Assembly (NCBI GenBank): GCA_017883205.1
Contig: JADGNZ010000011.1
Coordinates: 90,444 to 154,443 of the forward strand
DNA: 64,000 nucleotides
Source: Thermoanaerobaculia bacterium
Lineage (GTDB): Bacteria > Acidobacteriota > Thermoanaerobaculia > Gp7-AA8
Direction of reading: 5' to 3'
In this document: piece after piece, positions 34,695 to 43,336 of the stretch
Layout of the letters: each line of letters begins with the position of its first letter
Numbering within the stretch: the stretch's first letter is position 1
The notes under the pieces: generated by a model
The model's database searches: none
Seen by the model: only the letters and a program-made list of their open reading frames with translations
Told to the model about the DNA's origin: nothing
Program-made: the position numbers and the translations under genes

Positions 34695-35594
34695 ATGCGC
34701 AAATTCCTGTCCGCCCTGGCCGACCTCTCGGCCGGCCTGCTATTCGTCCTGGTCGCGCTTCTCGACGCTCGCGTGCTGCTCCAGAGTCCTCACCTTGTCT
34801 ATCTCTGCTTTCCGTTGCTGGTCACGGTTGCCCTGGCTGTCGGCTATTGGCGGGGCTTGAGGAACGTGCTGCCGTCCTGGCTGACCGCCGTTTTGACGAA
34901 CATTCCGTTGCTTGTCCTCGCCCTCCAGTTCTTCTCCGGCCGGAACAAGCCCTTCATCCTCTTTCCAGCCTTGACATTCGTGTTCGTCTCGGCCGGTATC
35001 GCCATGACGCGCCTGCGCGCAAGGGCGTGGGCGTTGACTGCGGTCATCGTGATCGCCGGTATTGCCGGCGCACTGGCCGGCCCTCGCTTCGTGCCATTGG
35101 TCGTCCCGAGCAAGAACGTCAAAGAGAAGCCGTTTCCATTCACAATCAACCTCGCGGATGGCACGACGATCTCCTCCCGAGACCTCGGCGGGAAGATTGT
35201 CATACTCGATTTCTGGGCGACATGGTGCATTCCCTGCCAGCACGAATTGCCGGCACTTCAGCGCATCTACGAAAAGACGAAGGGTCAGAGGGACGTCGTG
35301 TTTGTCGCAGTCGACGGAGTGATCACCGATGCTCCAGGAGACAGCGGGGATTCGCTGGAACGTGCCACGGCCTATTTCCGGCGTTTCGGCTATTCCATTC
35401 CCCTGGCGTGGGACGGCGGCGCCGTGCTCGAGCGGTCCTTTGGGCTGGCCGGGTTCCCAACGCTGGTGGTCGTTGACGGCTACGGGCAAGTTCGCATGCG
35501 CCGGGTCGGGTATGTCGGCTCGGAAGATCTTGAAGCGATTCTGCTGGGAAAGATCGAAGAGCTACGGGCCGAGGACGGCGGCGTCAGGAAGTAA
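34695..35594 (+). CDS. Membrane protein with TlpA-like thioredoxin domain
   Basis: 299 aa. Four hydrophobic helices in the first 140 residues (about 8-26, 35-50, 64-80 and 91-135) precede a periplasmic TlpA/ResA-like thioredoxin domain from about 155: FTINLADGTTISSRDLGGK, then ILDFWATWCIPCQHELP with the redox CIPC, and GFPTLVVVDGYGQ containing the cis-Pro loop. It is likely to reduce or isomerise disulphides outside the cytoplasmic membrane, for example in cytochrome maturation; the substrate is unknown. Repeats follow immediately. Confidence 0.88.
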   Translation: MRKFLSALADLSAGLLFVLVALLDARVLLQSPHLVYLCFPLLVTVALAVGYWRGLRNVLPSWLTAVLTNIPLLVLALQFFSGRNKPFILFPALTFVFVSAGIAMTRLRARAWALTAVIVIAGIAGALAGPRFVPLVVPSKNVKEKPFPFTINLADGTTISSRDLGGKIVILDFWATWCIPCQHELPALQRIYEKTKGQRDVVFVAVDGVITDAPGDSGDSLERATAYFRRFGYSIPLAWDGGAVLERSFGLAGFPTLVVVDGYGQVRMRRVGYVGSEDLEAILLGKIEELRAEDGGVRK

Positions 35595-35596
35595 CG

Positions 35597-35860
35597 GAGA
35601 TCGAGATCAGAGACAAGAGATCAGAGACAAGAGATCAGAGACAAGAGACAGCACGAGCGAGCCATCCTGATCTCTGATCTCTGATCCCTGTTATCAGAGA
35701 CGAGAGATCAGAGATCAGAGTCAGCACAGCGAGGCATCCTGTTCGCTGTTCGCTGATCCCCGTTATCAGAGACGAGAGATCAGAGACATCAGAGACAAGA
35801 GATCAGAGTCAGCACCAGCGAGCCATCCTGATCGCTGATCTCTGATGTCTCCGATCTCTT
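35597..35860. repeat. ATCAGAGA array with three long tandem units
   Basis: AGAGATCAGAGACA units repeat, then reverse (TGATCTCTGATCTCTGATCC). The whole forms three imperfect tandem units of about 80 bp, each containing CAGCGAGCCATCCTGATC. Almost every unit carries GATC. Related copies at 44981-45090 and 49205-49305. Confidence 0.85.
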
Positions 35861-35927
35861 CCAGCCCCGATTGACTTCGCCGGTCGTCTCTGGTTTCCTT
35901 GATCACAGCCCGGGTCGGGAGGTGTGT

Positions 35928-37175
35928 ATGCAGCGAGGCGGTCTGATCGTGGCTGGAATCGTCCTCGCGAGCTCCGCTGCGGCGCTCGCAGTGAGTGGGG
36001 CATCTTTCACTGCACCCCGCACCGGCACCGTTCCGCAATCCGCGGTCGTCGACCTGCGCGGCCTCTACGTCGTCACGAACGTGCTCCCCGTGTCCAAAGC
36101 GAACAGCGATGCGCTCGCGGCGGCGTACAACGTGCCGGGCGTCAACGGCACGGTGCTGGTTCTCGGCTGGGACGGAATCGAGCCGGCCATGGGGCAGTAT
36201 GACTGGACGGTTCTCGACCAGTGGACGACGATGGCGGCATCGACCGGCAAGAAGATCGATCTGTCGATCACGATCGGCTATGTCGGGTCGAGTCACACGC
36301 CGTCATGGTTGTTCCAGCCTGCGCCCGGCGGGGGCGGAGCGAAACCGCTGACCTTTTCATTCACGCGCAAGCCGGCGGACACGACGTGCCTGACGGAGAC
36401 GCTCCCCGCGCCATGGGATCCGGCGTTCCTCGCGCAATGGGATGCGCTGCTGGCCGCGGTCTCCGCGCACCTTAAGAGCACAGGTCGGTACGACAATGTC
36501 GTGTTGCTCCGCCTGACGGGCATCAACAAGGATTCGGACGAGCTCCATCTGCCCAGCCAGACGGCTGACCCGTCCGTTCCCTGTCGTTCCGACAACGTTG
36601 CCACGTGGCAGCAGGCAGGCTACCGGCCGTCGTTGCTGCTGCAGGGGTGGGACGGCACGACCAGCTCGTTCAAGAAATATTTTCCCGACAAGTCGTTCAG
36701 CGTGGCGATCATCGCGTCGGCCAATCCTTTTCCGCCGATCGCCGAAGATGGTTCCATCATCAAGGGGAGCATCTCCCAACCGAGTCTCCCGCTCCTGACC
36801 CTGGCCGCCCAGAAGTTTCCGGGACATCTCGTCATTCAGAACAACTCTCTCTATCCCGACTCCCCCGCCCAGCCGGAGACGGTTCAGTCCGCGCAGTCCC
36901 TCGGCACGATGATCGCCTTCCAGACGAACGAGGACGTGACCGCACAGGGCGCCGGCTGCGGATCCCGAAGCGATCCCCAGCCGACACCGTGCACCGCCGG
37001 CACGTTTCTGGCGATGCTTAACACCGGCATCTACCCGCTGGGCACCAGCGACCCCCTGCGCGCGCAGTACATCGAAGTATTCGCGCTCAATGTGAACGCA
37101 CTCCCGGCCACCACCATGACCGCATACGACGAACTGCTGGGCGCCGACCACCGGCACCGCGCTGCACGCCATTGA
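35928..37175 (+). CDS. Secreted TIM-barrel-like protein, glycosidase-like (paralogue of 5345-6586)
   Basis: 415 aa from ATG 35928, with GGGAGG (35916-35921) as ribosome site. Signal peptide through about residue 27. The mature start VVDLRGLYVVTNVLPVSKAN, then GWDGIEPAMGQYDWTVLDQW and LSITIGYVGSSHTPSWLFQ mirror the protein at 5345-6586 block for block, including FPDKSFSVAII and the final RHRAARH. The two proteins are clearly one family with a GH5/GH42-like barrel core; catalytic residues are not certain. Extracytoplasmic. The upstream region is the ATCAGAGA array. Confidence 0.65.
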   Translation: MQRGGLIVAGIVLASSAAALAVSGASFTAPRTGTVPQSAVVDLRGLYVVTNVLPVSKANSDALAAAYNVPGVNGTVLVLGWDGIEPAMGQYDWTVLDQWTTMAASTGKKIDLSITIGYVGSSHTPSWLFQPAPGGGGAKPLTFSFTRKPADTTCLTETLPAPWDPAFLAQWDALLAAVSAHLKSTGRYDNVVLLRLTGINKDSDELHLPSQTADPSVPCRSDNVATWQQAGYRPSLLLQGWDGTTSSFKKYFPDKSFSVAIIASANPFPPIAEDGSIIKGSISQPSLPLLTLAAQKFPGHLVIQNNSLYPDSPAQPETVQSAQSLGTMIAFQTNEDVTAQGAGCGSRSDPQPTPCTAGTFLAMLNTGIYPLGTSDPLRAQYIEVFALNVNALPATTMTAYDELLGADHRHRAARH

Positions 37176-37208
37176 TCGCCGGCAGCTTTCACCCCATTCC
37201 CGGCCGCG

Positions 37209-37904
37209 TCACTTGATCTCGAACGTCAGCGTGCTCGTGTCGACGAGCCAGTGCTCCGGCTGCTTTGGATCGGGACGGCGAAACGTCGCCGTAACCATGT
37301 AGCGGCCCGGCTCTCCGTACGGAAAGTCCATGCCTCCATTCTGATCGCGCACGCCAGCCGCGATACGACCGGCGCCGGCGCGGTAGAGCTCCATCGGAAT
37401 GTCTAGCAAGTGGGGCGTCGCCTCGTCCACGACGATGAACCGCATTTTGTCGCCTTGCTTCATTTTCGGCCTGATCCCGTTCCATTGCGGGATAATCTCG
37501 AGGCCGAGGTCAGTGGAGAGTTGCCAGTCTGTGCGCGGCGTGACCGCGCCGCAGAAGAGCAGCGTCTTCGCGTGCTCGGTCCGCGTCTCGTTGCCGCTGA
37601 CCACCGGTTTGAGCCGGACGACCGCCATGACGACTTCCTCGCGGTCGGGGACGTTCGCGCTGAAGTCGAGCGAGCGCGGTCCGGCGGTCGGTGTGACGAT
37701 GACTCTCTCTACCGGGTTAACCCGAACCACATGCGCGTCCTTGACGCGATCCGCGCTGATCGACTCGCCGAGGTTCGGAAAATCGGTGCCGCGGGTCACG
37801 TGGAGGGTGACCGCTCCGCAATCGCCCTCCGGAACGATGTACATCTGCGCGAATGCTGCGGGAGCGACAGTTAATGCAATGGCAACAGCGATGTGTTTGA
37901 TCAT
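37209..37904 (-). CDS. Secreted DUF4198-like protein
   Basis: 231 aa with a clear signal peptide (residues 1-19, ending AFA-QM). Two beta-rich domains: SANVPDREEVVMAVVRLKP with a conserved LGLEIIPQWN, then a domain ending PYGEPGRYMVTATFRR and DTSTLTFEIK, which resembles the Ig-like half of DUF4198 proteins found next to nickel or cobalt transporters. No transporter is adjacent, so metal binding is only a possibility. Convergent with the paralogous barrel gene. Confidence 0.65.
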   Translation of the reverse strand: MIKHIAVAIALTVAPAAFAQMYIVPEGDCGAVTLHVTRGTDFPNLGESISADRVKDAHVVRVNPVERVIVTPTAGPRSLDFSANVPDREEVVMAVVRLKPVVSGNETRTEHAKTLLFCGAVTPRTDWQLSTDLGLEIIPQWNGIRPKMKQGDKMRFIVVDEATPHLLDIPMELYRAGAGRIAAGVRDQNGGMDFPYGEPGRYMVTATFRRPDPKQPEHWLVDTSTLTFEIK

Positions 37905-38099
37905 TTTCGTTCTGCCTCCATCTCTTTAGACGCGCGAAGGCGCCGGAGGTTACTTCGAATCGAAGATGGTTAGGAGAAATGGCCAATCGGGCTCATTGCC
38001 TCGCGGCTGAGCGATACGATGTCGCCCGCGGCCCCGGCAGTGATCTCGGGTCGTCTGGCCGCCGGCACGGACCGAACGTTCGACAAGGAGTAACTATGC

Positions 38100-39581
38100 A
38101 TGGACCAGGATCGGCGAGACTTCTTGTGCGACTCTGCCCGCCTGAGTGCGATTGCACTTGCCGGCACGGCGCTTTGGCGCGTCGCGCCCGCGTTTGCGCA
38201 GCGCGGTCCGGGACGCGAGCTCGCAGTCATGACCATCGTTGAGATTTCGCGGCTTCTCGCCGGCGGGAAGGTCACCAGCCGGCAACTGGTCGAACAGTCG
38301 CTCGCGGCGATCAAAGACCCGCAGGGAGAAGGCGCGCGCACTTTCCTCAGCGTCCATGAGAAAGAAGCGCTTGCCGCCGCTGACCGCGTGGATGCACAGC
38401 GCCGCGCCGGCGCGAAGCTGCACGCCCTGGCCGGCATCCCGATCTCGATCAAGGATCTGTTCGACGAAGCCGGCGTGGTCACGCTCGGCGGCTCGAAAGT
38501 ACTGGTCGGCACGCCGGCGGCGAAACGCGACTCCATCGTCGTCGAACGATTGCGAAACACCAGTGCGGTGATCATCGGCCGCACCAACCTCACCGAGTTC
38601 GCATTCTCCGGCCTCGGCATCAACCCGCACTACGGAACGCCGAGGAACGTGTTCGACCGCGCTGCCGGCCGGATTCCCGGAGGCTCGTCATCGGGTGCCG
38701 CGATCTCGGTGACCGACGGCATGGCAGCCGGCGCAATCGGAACCGATACGGGCGGATCGGTCCGCATTCCGGCCGCTCTCAACGGCCTGACCGGCTTCAA
38801 GCCCACCGCGCGGCGGGTCCCGCGCGACGGAGTGTTGCCGCTCTCATTCACGCTCGATTCGGTTGGGCCGATCGCCAAAACAGTCGCTGACTGCGCCTTG
38901 CTCGATCAGGTGCTGGCCGCCGAGACCAGCGGTATTCCGGCAGCGGCCCATCTGCGCGGCCTCCGTTTCGCGGTGCCAAAGACCGTGTTCCAGGACAACT
39001 TGTCACCAGCCGTCGCCAGCGCCTTCACCGCAGCGCTTGGCCGGTTGTCGGCCGCCGGAGCGGTCATTATCGAGCTGCCGATGATCGAGCTCGCACAAGC
39101 CGCTGCCGTAAACCCGCGCGGCGCGCTCACCAGTGCGGAAGCCTTTTCGTGGCACCGGCAATGGATGAAAGAGAAGGCAGATCAATACGACCCGCGCGTC
39201 ATCGCCCGCATTCGTCCCGGCGAAACGATCACCGCGGCGGACTACATCGAGCTGTTGCAATTGCGCGATCGCTTCATCCGCGCGATCAACGCCGCTGCCA
39301 GCAGCTACGACGCCATGCTCATGCCCACAACCCCCGACACCGCGCCGGCGATCGCCGAAGCCACCAAGGACGACGAGAGCTACTCCCGCCTCAACGGCCG
39401 CATGCTGCGCAACCCGTCCATCGTCAACCTGTTCGACGGCTGCGCCCTCTCGGTCCCCTGCCACGACCCCGGCAGCGCGCCTGTCGGCTTGATGATCGCC
39501 GGCACGCAAAATTCCGATCGCAGGATTCTGTCGATCGGCCTGGCGGTGGAAGAGGTCGTGTGCTTGCCTCCAGCGAGATGA
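38100..39581 (+). CDS. Amidase-signature family hydrolase (exported)
   Basis: 493 aa from ATG 38100, with AAGGAG at 38085-38090. The N-terminus RRDFLCDSARLSAIALAGTAL resembles a twin-arginine leader (RRDFL). The catalytic triad of the family is visible: Lys in SIKDLFD (about 116-122), Ser in GGSSSGAAIS (about 192-201) and the Gly/Ser-rich TDTGGSVRIPAA (about 216-227). It hydrolyses an amide, ester or carbamate bond; substrate unknown. The stop overlaps the small antitoxin-like gene downstream by ATGA. Confidence 0.9.
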   Translation: MDQDRRDFLCDSARLSAIALAGTALWRVAPAFAQRGPGRELAVMTIVEISRLLAGGKVTSRQLVEQSLAAIKDPQGEGARTFLSVHEKEALAAADRVDAQRRAGAKLHALAGIPISIKDLFDEAGVVTLGGSKVLVGTPAAKRDSIVVERLRNTSAVIIGRTNLTEFAFSGLGINPHYGTPRNVFDRAAGRIPGGSSSGAAISVTDGMAAGAIGTDTGGSVRIPAALNGLTGFKPTARRVPRDGVLPLSFTLDSVGPIAKTVADCALLDQVLAAETSGIPAAAHLRGLRFAVPKTVFQDNLSPAVASAFTAALGRLSAAGAVIIELPMIELAQAAAVNPRGALTSAEAFSWHRQWMKEKADQYDPRVIARIRPGETITAADYIELLQLRDRFIRAINAAASSYDAMLMPTTPDTAPAIAEATKDDESYSRLNGRMLRNPSIVNLFDGCALSVPCHDPGSAPVGLMIAGTQNSDRRILSIGLAVEEVVCLPPAR

Positions 39582-39760
39582 TCGTGCTCGAGTTGTATCG
39601 GCGAGGCGCAATCTCCAGCGGCAAGGCGGGCGAGTTGCTCGAGATGCCACGCCTCGACTTCATCCGCCACGCGTCTGACCTCGGAATACCGGCCATTGAT
39701 ATGACCACAGAGGAATGGGAACACGAGAAAGCGGCGGTCACTGCATGGCTGGAGTCATAG
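39578..39760 (+). CDS. UPF0175-family (VapB-like) antitoxin, N-terminally short
   Basis: 60 aa from ATG 39578, overlapping the amidase stop. LELYRRGAISSGKAGELLEM and the following helix RLDFIRHASDLGIP are the conserved core of UPF0175 antitoxins. The usual 25-residue N-terminal arm (DNA-binding or dimerisation strand) is missing. An in-frame GTG at 39560 would add six residues. A toxin of the PIN family normally follows, and its first part is present at 39745. Confidence 0.75.
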   Translation: MIVLELYRRGAISSGKAGELLEMPRLDFIRHASDLGIPAIDMTTEEWEHEKAAVTAWLES

Positions 39761-39861
39761 CGGATGCGAGCCCGCTCATCGCAATTCGCACACCCACGAG
39801 TATCTCCCCGAACCCACGCCTCCCGGGCAGACACCTCGACGAATTTCGACCCCCGCCCTGA
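39745..39861 (+). pseudogene. PIN-domain (VapC-like) toxin remnant
   Basis: ATG 39745 begins MAGVIADASPLIAI, the standard N-terminus of a PIN ribonuclease with its first catalytic Asp (V-x-D-A-S-P). After about 14 codons the similarity ends and the frame stops at 39859-39861. The remaining three acidic residues are absent, so the toxin cannot be active. It is preceded by and overlaps the UPF0175 gene by 16 nt. Confidence 0.7.
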
Positions 39862-39863
39862 CA

Positions 39864-39889
39864 GCACTCGGGCGAGGACGCCCGAGTGC
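39864..39889. repeat. AGGA-loop hairpin
   Basis: GCACTCGGGCG-AGGA-CGCCCGAGTGC, a perfect hairpin with an AGGA tetraloop. Related hairpins occur at 6667-6684 and 42124-42146. Confidence 0.75.
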
Positions 39890-39927
39890 CCGCGGTCGAG
39901 ACGACCGCACTCCTTACGGCCCGAACC

Positions 39928-40218
39928 TCACTCCTTCGGTCCGCCTCTTCCCGCACGGAACCGAAGCGCGCTCCCGATCACTGCGAGGCTCCCGACGATG
40001 TTTGCCGCCATGCCGATGATCAGGGGCCATTGGCGGATGCGGATTCCGTAGACGAGGTAGACGATCTGTCCGCCGAGGAAGAGGAGATAGGTCAGGATGG
40101 AGACGTCGTCGGAGCTCTTCCGCTTCCAGATCCGCAACGCTTGCGGAATGTAGGCGGCACCGGTGGCGACGCCGACGACGGAGACGAGCCAGGCGAGGAT
40201 CGAGTCGAACATTGCCAT
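39928..40218 (-). CDS. SemiSWEET sugar transporter (MtN3-like)
   Basis: 96 aa, three transmembrane helices, from ATG 40218 (ATG 40212 is an alternative). AYIPQALRIWKRKSSDDVSI contains the PQ-loop motif and its conserved Pro, followed by TYLLFLGGQIVYLVYGI. SemiSWEETs work as dimers and carry small sugars across the cytoplasmic membrane. Its position next to broken toxin genes says nothing about its role. Confidence 0.85.
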   Translation of the reverse strand: MAMFDSILAWLVSVVGVATGAAYIPQALRIWKRKSSDDVSILTYLLFLGGQIVYLVYGIRIRQWPLIIGMAANIVGSLAVIGSALRFRAGRGGPKE

Positions 40219-40310
40219 ACGCGGACGATACGCCGGATCGGGGCTGCGAGTCTTGTGGAAGCCTGCGTTACCATTCCGCGCAACCATCGCGGCGAAAGAG
40301 AACAACCCTC

Positions 40311-40961
40311 ATGTCACGACTACGCGTCCTCTGTTTTTCCATCTCGATCGACGGGTTCGGCGCGGGGCCGGATCAGGATCTTCAGAATCCGCTCGGTGTC
40401 GGCGGACCGGAGATGTTCGACTGGGTTTTTCATTCGCGCACGTGGCAGCAGCAGCATGGCAGCGATGAGGGCGAGACGGGTGTCGACGACGATTTTGTGG
40501 CGCAGAGTTTCGACGGCATCGGCGCCTGGATCCTCGGGCGCAACATGTTCGGGCCGATCCGCGGTCCCTGGCCTGACGATGAGTGGAAGGGTTGGTGGGG
40601 CGAGGAGCCGCCGTATCACGTTCCCGTTTTCGTGCTGACGCATCATCCGCGCGCGTCCTTCACGATGAAGGGCGGCACGGAGTTTCGTTTCGTCACCGAC
40701 GGGATTGAATCGGCGTTGCAACAAGCTCGCGACGCGGCCCAAGGCAAAGACATCCGCCTCGGCGGCGGCGTCGCGACGATTCGCCAGTATCTGCAGGCCG
40801 GCCGGATCGACGATCTGCACCTCGCCATCTCCCCTGTCTTGCTCGGCCGAGGCGAGCATCTCCTTCACGGTATCGACCTGCGCGCGTTGGGCTACGAGTG
40901 TGTGAAGCACGTCGCCGGTGGACGCGCGGCAGCACATGTCATTTTGCGCAAGCGGGCGTGA
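40311..40961 (+). CDS. Dihydrofolate reductase-like (RibD C-terminal domain) protein
   Basis: 216 aa from ATG 40311. SISIDGFGAGPDQDLQNPLG, AWILGRNMFGPIRGPW, then GKDIRLGGGVATIRQYLQAG and LLGRGEHLLHG are the characteristic blocks of bacterial RibD_C/DHFR-fold proteins (COG0262 type). It should bind NADPH, but the reduced substrate is unknown. No riboflavin gene is near. The start is preceded by a weak purine-rich stretch. Confidence 0.85.
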   Translation: MSRLRVLCFSISIDGFGAGPDQDLQNPLGVGGPEMFDWVFHSRTWQQQHGSDEGETGVDDDFVAQSFDGIGAWILGRNMFGPIRGPWPDDEWKGWWGEEPPYHVPVFVLTHHPRASFTMKGGTEFRFVTDGIESALQQARDAAQGKDIRLGGGVATIRQYLQAGRIDDLHLAISPVLLGRGEHLLHGIDLRALGYECVKHVAGGRAAAHVILRKRA

Positions 40962-40986
40962 ACTGATCCCGCCGAAGGATTGTCCG

Positions 40987-41206
40987 ATGATGAAGACCCT
41001 CACAAGAGACGAGATTCTCGAAGATGCCGGTGTCCGAGCGTTTGCATTTGATCGAGACACTCTGGGACAGCATCGACTCGAATGATCTTCCGGTACCGGA
41101 GAGCCACCTGCGCGCTCTCGACACTGCCCTCGCGGATTACGAACGCAATACCAACGAAGGAAGTTCATGGGATGAAGTTCGCGAGGAGTTGTTTCCCAGG
41201 AGATGA
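40987..41206 (+). pseudogene. Unstab_antitox (RelB/TIGR02574-like) antitoxin, frame disrupted at 5' end
   Basis: The conserved part is readable from ATG 41024: VSERLHLIETLWDSID, then the acidic tail GSSWDEVREEL. Upstream, ATG 40987 in another frame reads MKTLTRDEILEDA, which matches the family N-terminus (LTREEILEEAL-type). A small deletion near 41020 would explain the shift. If ATG 41024 is used, a 60-aa protein without the N-terminal helix results. The ATGA at 41203 couples it to the toxin remnant. Confidence 0.6.
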
Positions 41207-41250
41207 GTTTCAATGTCACGATCCGCTCCGAGCACGGAACCCGGCGGCGC
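41203..41250 (+). pseudogene. RelE/ParE-type toxin remnant
   Basis: ATG 41203 starts MSFNVTIRSE, the usual first strand of RelE/ParE toxins, immediately coupled to the antitoxin stop. The similarity then ends and the frame becomes random. Only the first about 10 codons seem to survive. Confidence 0.45.
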
Positions 41251-41341
41251 ATCGAACGTCCGCGAATACGACCTGAGTGCCATAGCGACTCCGCGCGAGT
41301 CGTCAGCCACCATCAACCCGGCATCTTCGATCCTCATGGTG

Positions 41342-41977
41342 TCATTCCGGCAATCGTTCGCGCTCGCAGAACTGAGCGTCCTTGTAATCCGTATCGCCAA
41401 GCGAGTTCGAGAAATGCATCACGCACTTTCGGTTCGGGCAATGTTCGAATCCAAAGGTATGGCCGAGCTCGTGGACTGTCTCCTTGAGCGCCCGATCCTG
41501 GAACCTGGCAACGTTCTCAGGACGGCCTCCAAACGAGTCACGGAAGCGGGGTAACGCGACCACCGCGTACCGGCCCGGCAGCTTTGCCTGTCCGAAAATG
41601 AAATTCAGACCTGGTGCAAATGCATCTGCGTCGATCACTCCCACCACTCGCTCAGCCTGAGGGACATCGTGACGCTCGAGATCATCGAGCAACGCACTGC
41701 CAAGGTATTGGTTGCGTGACGCGACGAGTGCTGTTTTTGGCAGCGGGATCGCCGCGCCGATGATGACGTCGCGCTTCAGGATCGATGGCAATCCTCGTTG
41801 CAAATGAGTGAGAACGGCCATTGGAACCGGACCAATCGGAACCAGGACAATGACCGGTCGTTTCGAAGGCAAACGACGATCGGCCCTGCACGCCACAAGC
41901 ACGACGATCAGCAGCGCACATCGGCCATAAATCGCCACTCGTCTCATCGCGCAAGCCCGAACGCCACGTATCGTCAT
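41342..41977 (-). CDS. Archaemetzincin-like metallopeptidase, putative lipoprotein
   Basis: 211 aa. HELGHTFGFEHCPNRKCVM (169-187) gives the archaemetzincin signature: three zinc histidines (169, 173, 179), catalytic Glu170, then cysteines 180 and 185 and the Met-turn. In the family the motif ends with two further Cys; here C204 is present but the last Cys is replaced. The N-terminus ALLIVVLVAC (residues 21-30) has a lipobox, an envelope location not usual for this cytosolic family; ATG 41947 would give a shorter leader. Role unknown. Confidence 0.8.
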   Translation of the reverse strand: MTIRGVRACAMRRVAIYGRCALLIVVLVACRADRRLPSKRPVIVLVPIGPVPMAVLTHLQRGLPSILKRDVIIGAAIPLPKTALVASRNQYLGSALLDDLERHDVPQAERVVGVIDADAFAPGLNFIFGQAKLPGRYAVVALPRFRDSFGGRPENVARFQDRALKETVHELGHTFGFEHCPNRKCVMHFSNSLGDTDYKDAQFCERERLPE

Positions 41978-42123
41978 CCTGGCCGGATGTTAGCAACTTC
42001 TGCCTCGCCTACTGGCCTGCGTCATGAGAAGAGTGCCCGCCCTACTCCGTCAATCGCTCGAGGCTCGACCAATCGACTACAACGGTTGTGTTGTTTTATC
42101 GTGAAGCGATCGGAGAAAACCAC

Positions 42124-42172
42124 CGCCGGGCGAGGACGCCCGCCGGCCGCAGGCGAGACCTGCACTCCAAGG
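42124..42172. repeat. AGGA-loop hairpin upstream of DinB-like gene
   Basis: CCGGGCG-AGGA-CGCCCG with flanks CCGG, followed by GCAGGCGAGACCTGCACTCC. This repeat stands immediately before the AAGGAGG that serves the next gene. Confidence 0.65.
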
Positions 42173-42182
42173 AGGCAAGCCC

Positions 42183-42704
42183 ATGGACTGTGTGAACCTC
42201 GAGTGGCTGAGCATTCTCATGACACGTGAGCTGTCGGCGTTCTCGCGAGAGCTCGACCTGTTTGAGGATGAGTCGCTGATCTGGTCCACGGTCCCCGGCA
42301 TCGCGAACTCCGCGGGCAATCTGACGCTTCATGTATGCGGAAACCTTCAGCACTTTATCGGCGCCATTCTCGGCGGCACGGGCTATGTGCGCGATCGCGA
42401 GCGCGAGTTCAGTGCACGCGGGATCGGGCGCGCGGAGCTTCAGGCCAACCTTGCCAGGACCAGCGACGTCGTCCGCACGGTTCTCTCCAAACTCTTGGGG
42501 AGGGACTTCACCACCGACTTTCCCGAGCTTCCTGGAGGACTGCGCGTGCCCTTCGGTCTCTTCCTTCTGCACCTCTCCACGCATCTCGCGTTTCACCTCG
42601 GGCAGGCCGGCTATCTTCGAAGGCTCCTCACCGGAGAGAACCCGCAGAGCAGTGACGCGATGGCCATTCGCGTCCTTGCCGTCGAGCCGCCGGCAAGCGT
42701 CTGA
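42183..42704 (+). CDS. DinB/DUF1572-family protein
   Basis: 173 aa from ATG 42183, with AAGGAGG about 8 bases upstream. A four-helix bundle with metal-binding His residues: NLTLHVCGNLQHFIGAI (about 47-63) and LLHLSTHLAFHLGQAGYLRR (about 128-147). DinB-like proteins are often mycothiol- or bacillithiol-dependent transferases or damage-inducible proteins of unknown function. No thiol-synthesis gene is near. Cytosolic. Confidence 0.8.
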   Translation: MDCVNLEWLSILMTRELSAFSRELDLFEDESLIWSTVPGIANSAGNLTLHVCGNLQHFIGAILGGTGYVRDREREFSARGIGRAELQANLARTSDVVRTVLSKLLGRDFTTDFPELPGGLRVPFGLFLLHLSTHLAFHLGQAGYLRRLLTGENPQSSDAMAIRVLAVEPPASV

Positions 42705-42837
42705 TGTTGGCTATTTGCACCAACGACGTCCGCGGGTGGTTCCGCAGACTACCAGGGTAGCTCCAGGGACTACTTGAAGCGCGGAGTGTGTGATCGTTGC
42801 GGTCAGGGACGCCTGCGCGCCACAATCATCACTACCG

Positions 42838-43167
42838 ATGAAATCCCGCCTTGTCTGGACCAGCGATCCCGAAGCCGCCAAGAGGCTGCGCGAGGAAGGC
42901 GCGATTGACGCGCAGGCGGATCACGATCCGTCGAAACAGACCATCCGTGTGGTTATCGACCGGAAACGCCGCGCGGGGAAGAGCGTGACGATCGCAAGCG
43001 GATTCCAGTTGACGGCTGCATCGCTGTCGGATCTCGCGGCGTCGTTGAAAAAACGATGCGGCGCCGGCGGCACGGCGGGAGACGGCGAGATCGAGATCCA
43101 GGGCGATCACCTCGCGCGCGTCGCCGCCGAGCTTGAACGCCTCGGCTACCGGGTTCGGAAGGGCTGA
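42838..43167 (+). CDS. SUI1/YciH-family translation factor
   Basis: 109 aa from ATG 42838. IRVVIDRKRRAGKSVTIASGF, then AASLSDLAASLKKRCGAGGT and HLARVAAELERLGYRVRKG are typical of the SUI1 (eIF1-like) fold as in bacterial YciH, which increases initiation stringency. The first 40 residues are a charged extension. Overlaps no other gene. Cytosolic, ribosome associated. Confidence 0.85.
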   Translation: MKSRLVWTSDPEAAKRLREEGAIDAQADHDPSKQTIRVVIDRKRRAGKSVTIASGFQLTAASLSDLAASLKKRCGAGGTAGDGEIEIQGDHLARVAAELERLGYRVRKG

Positions 43168-43229
43168 CCCTCGCGGGAGTCGGTTTTCGTATGTCGGCTG
43201 TCGGAGGAGAACCATGGCTTTCTTTCTCC

Positions 43230-43262
43230 GACTCCCGACAACCGACAACCGACAACCGAAGT
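43230..43262. repeat. CCGACAA / CCGACTC repeats
   Basis: CTCCGACTCCCGACAACCGA continues with ACAACCGACAACCGAAG. The same heptamer repeat is embedded in tilS at 10558-10585. Confidence 0.65.
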
Positions 43263-43336
43263 TACATGTCTGGTGTCGGAGCAAACCGAGGCCCTGCCTT
43301 CTCCGACTCCCGACTCCCGAAACGCGACCCCCGAAC

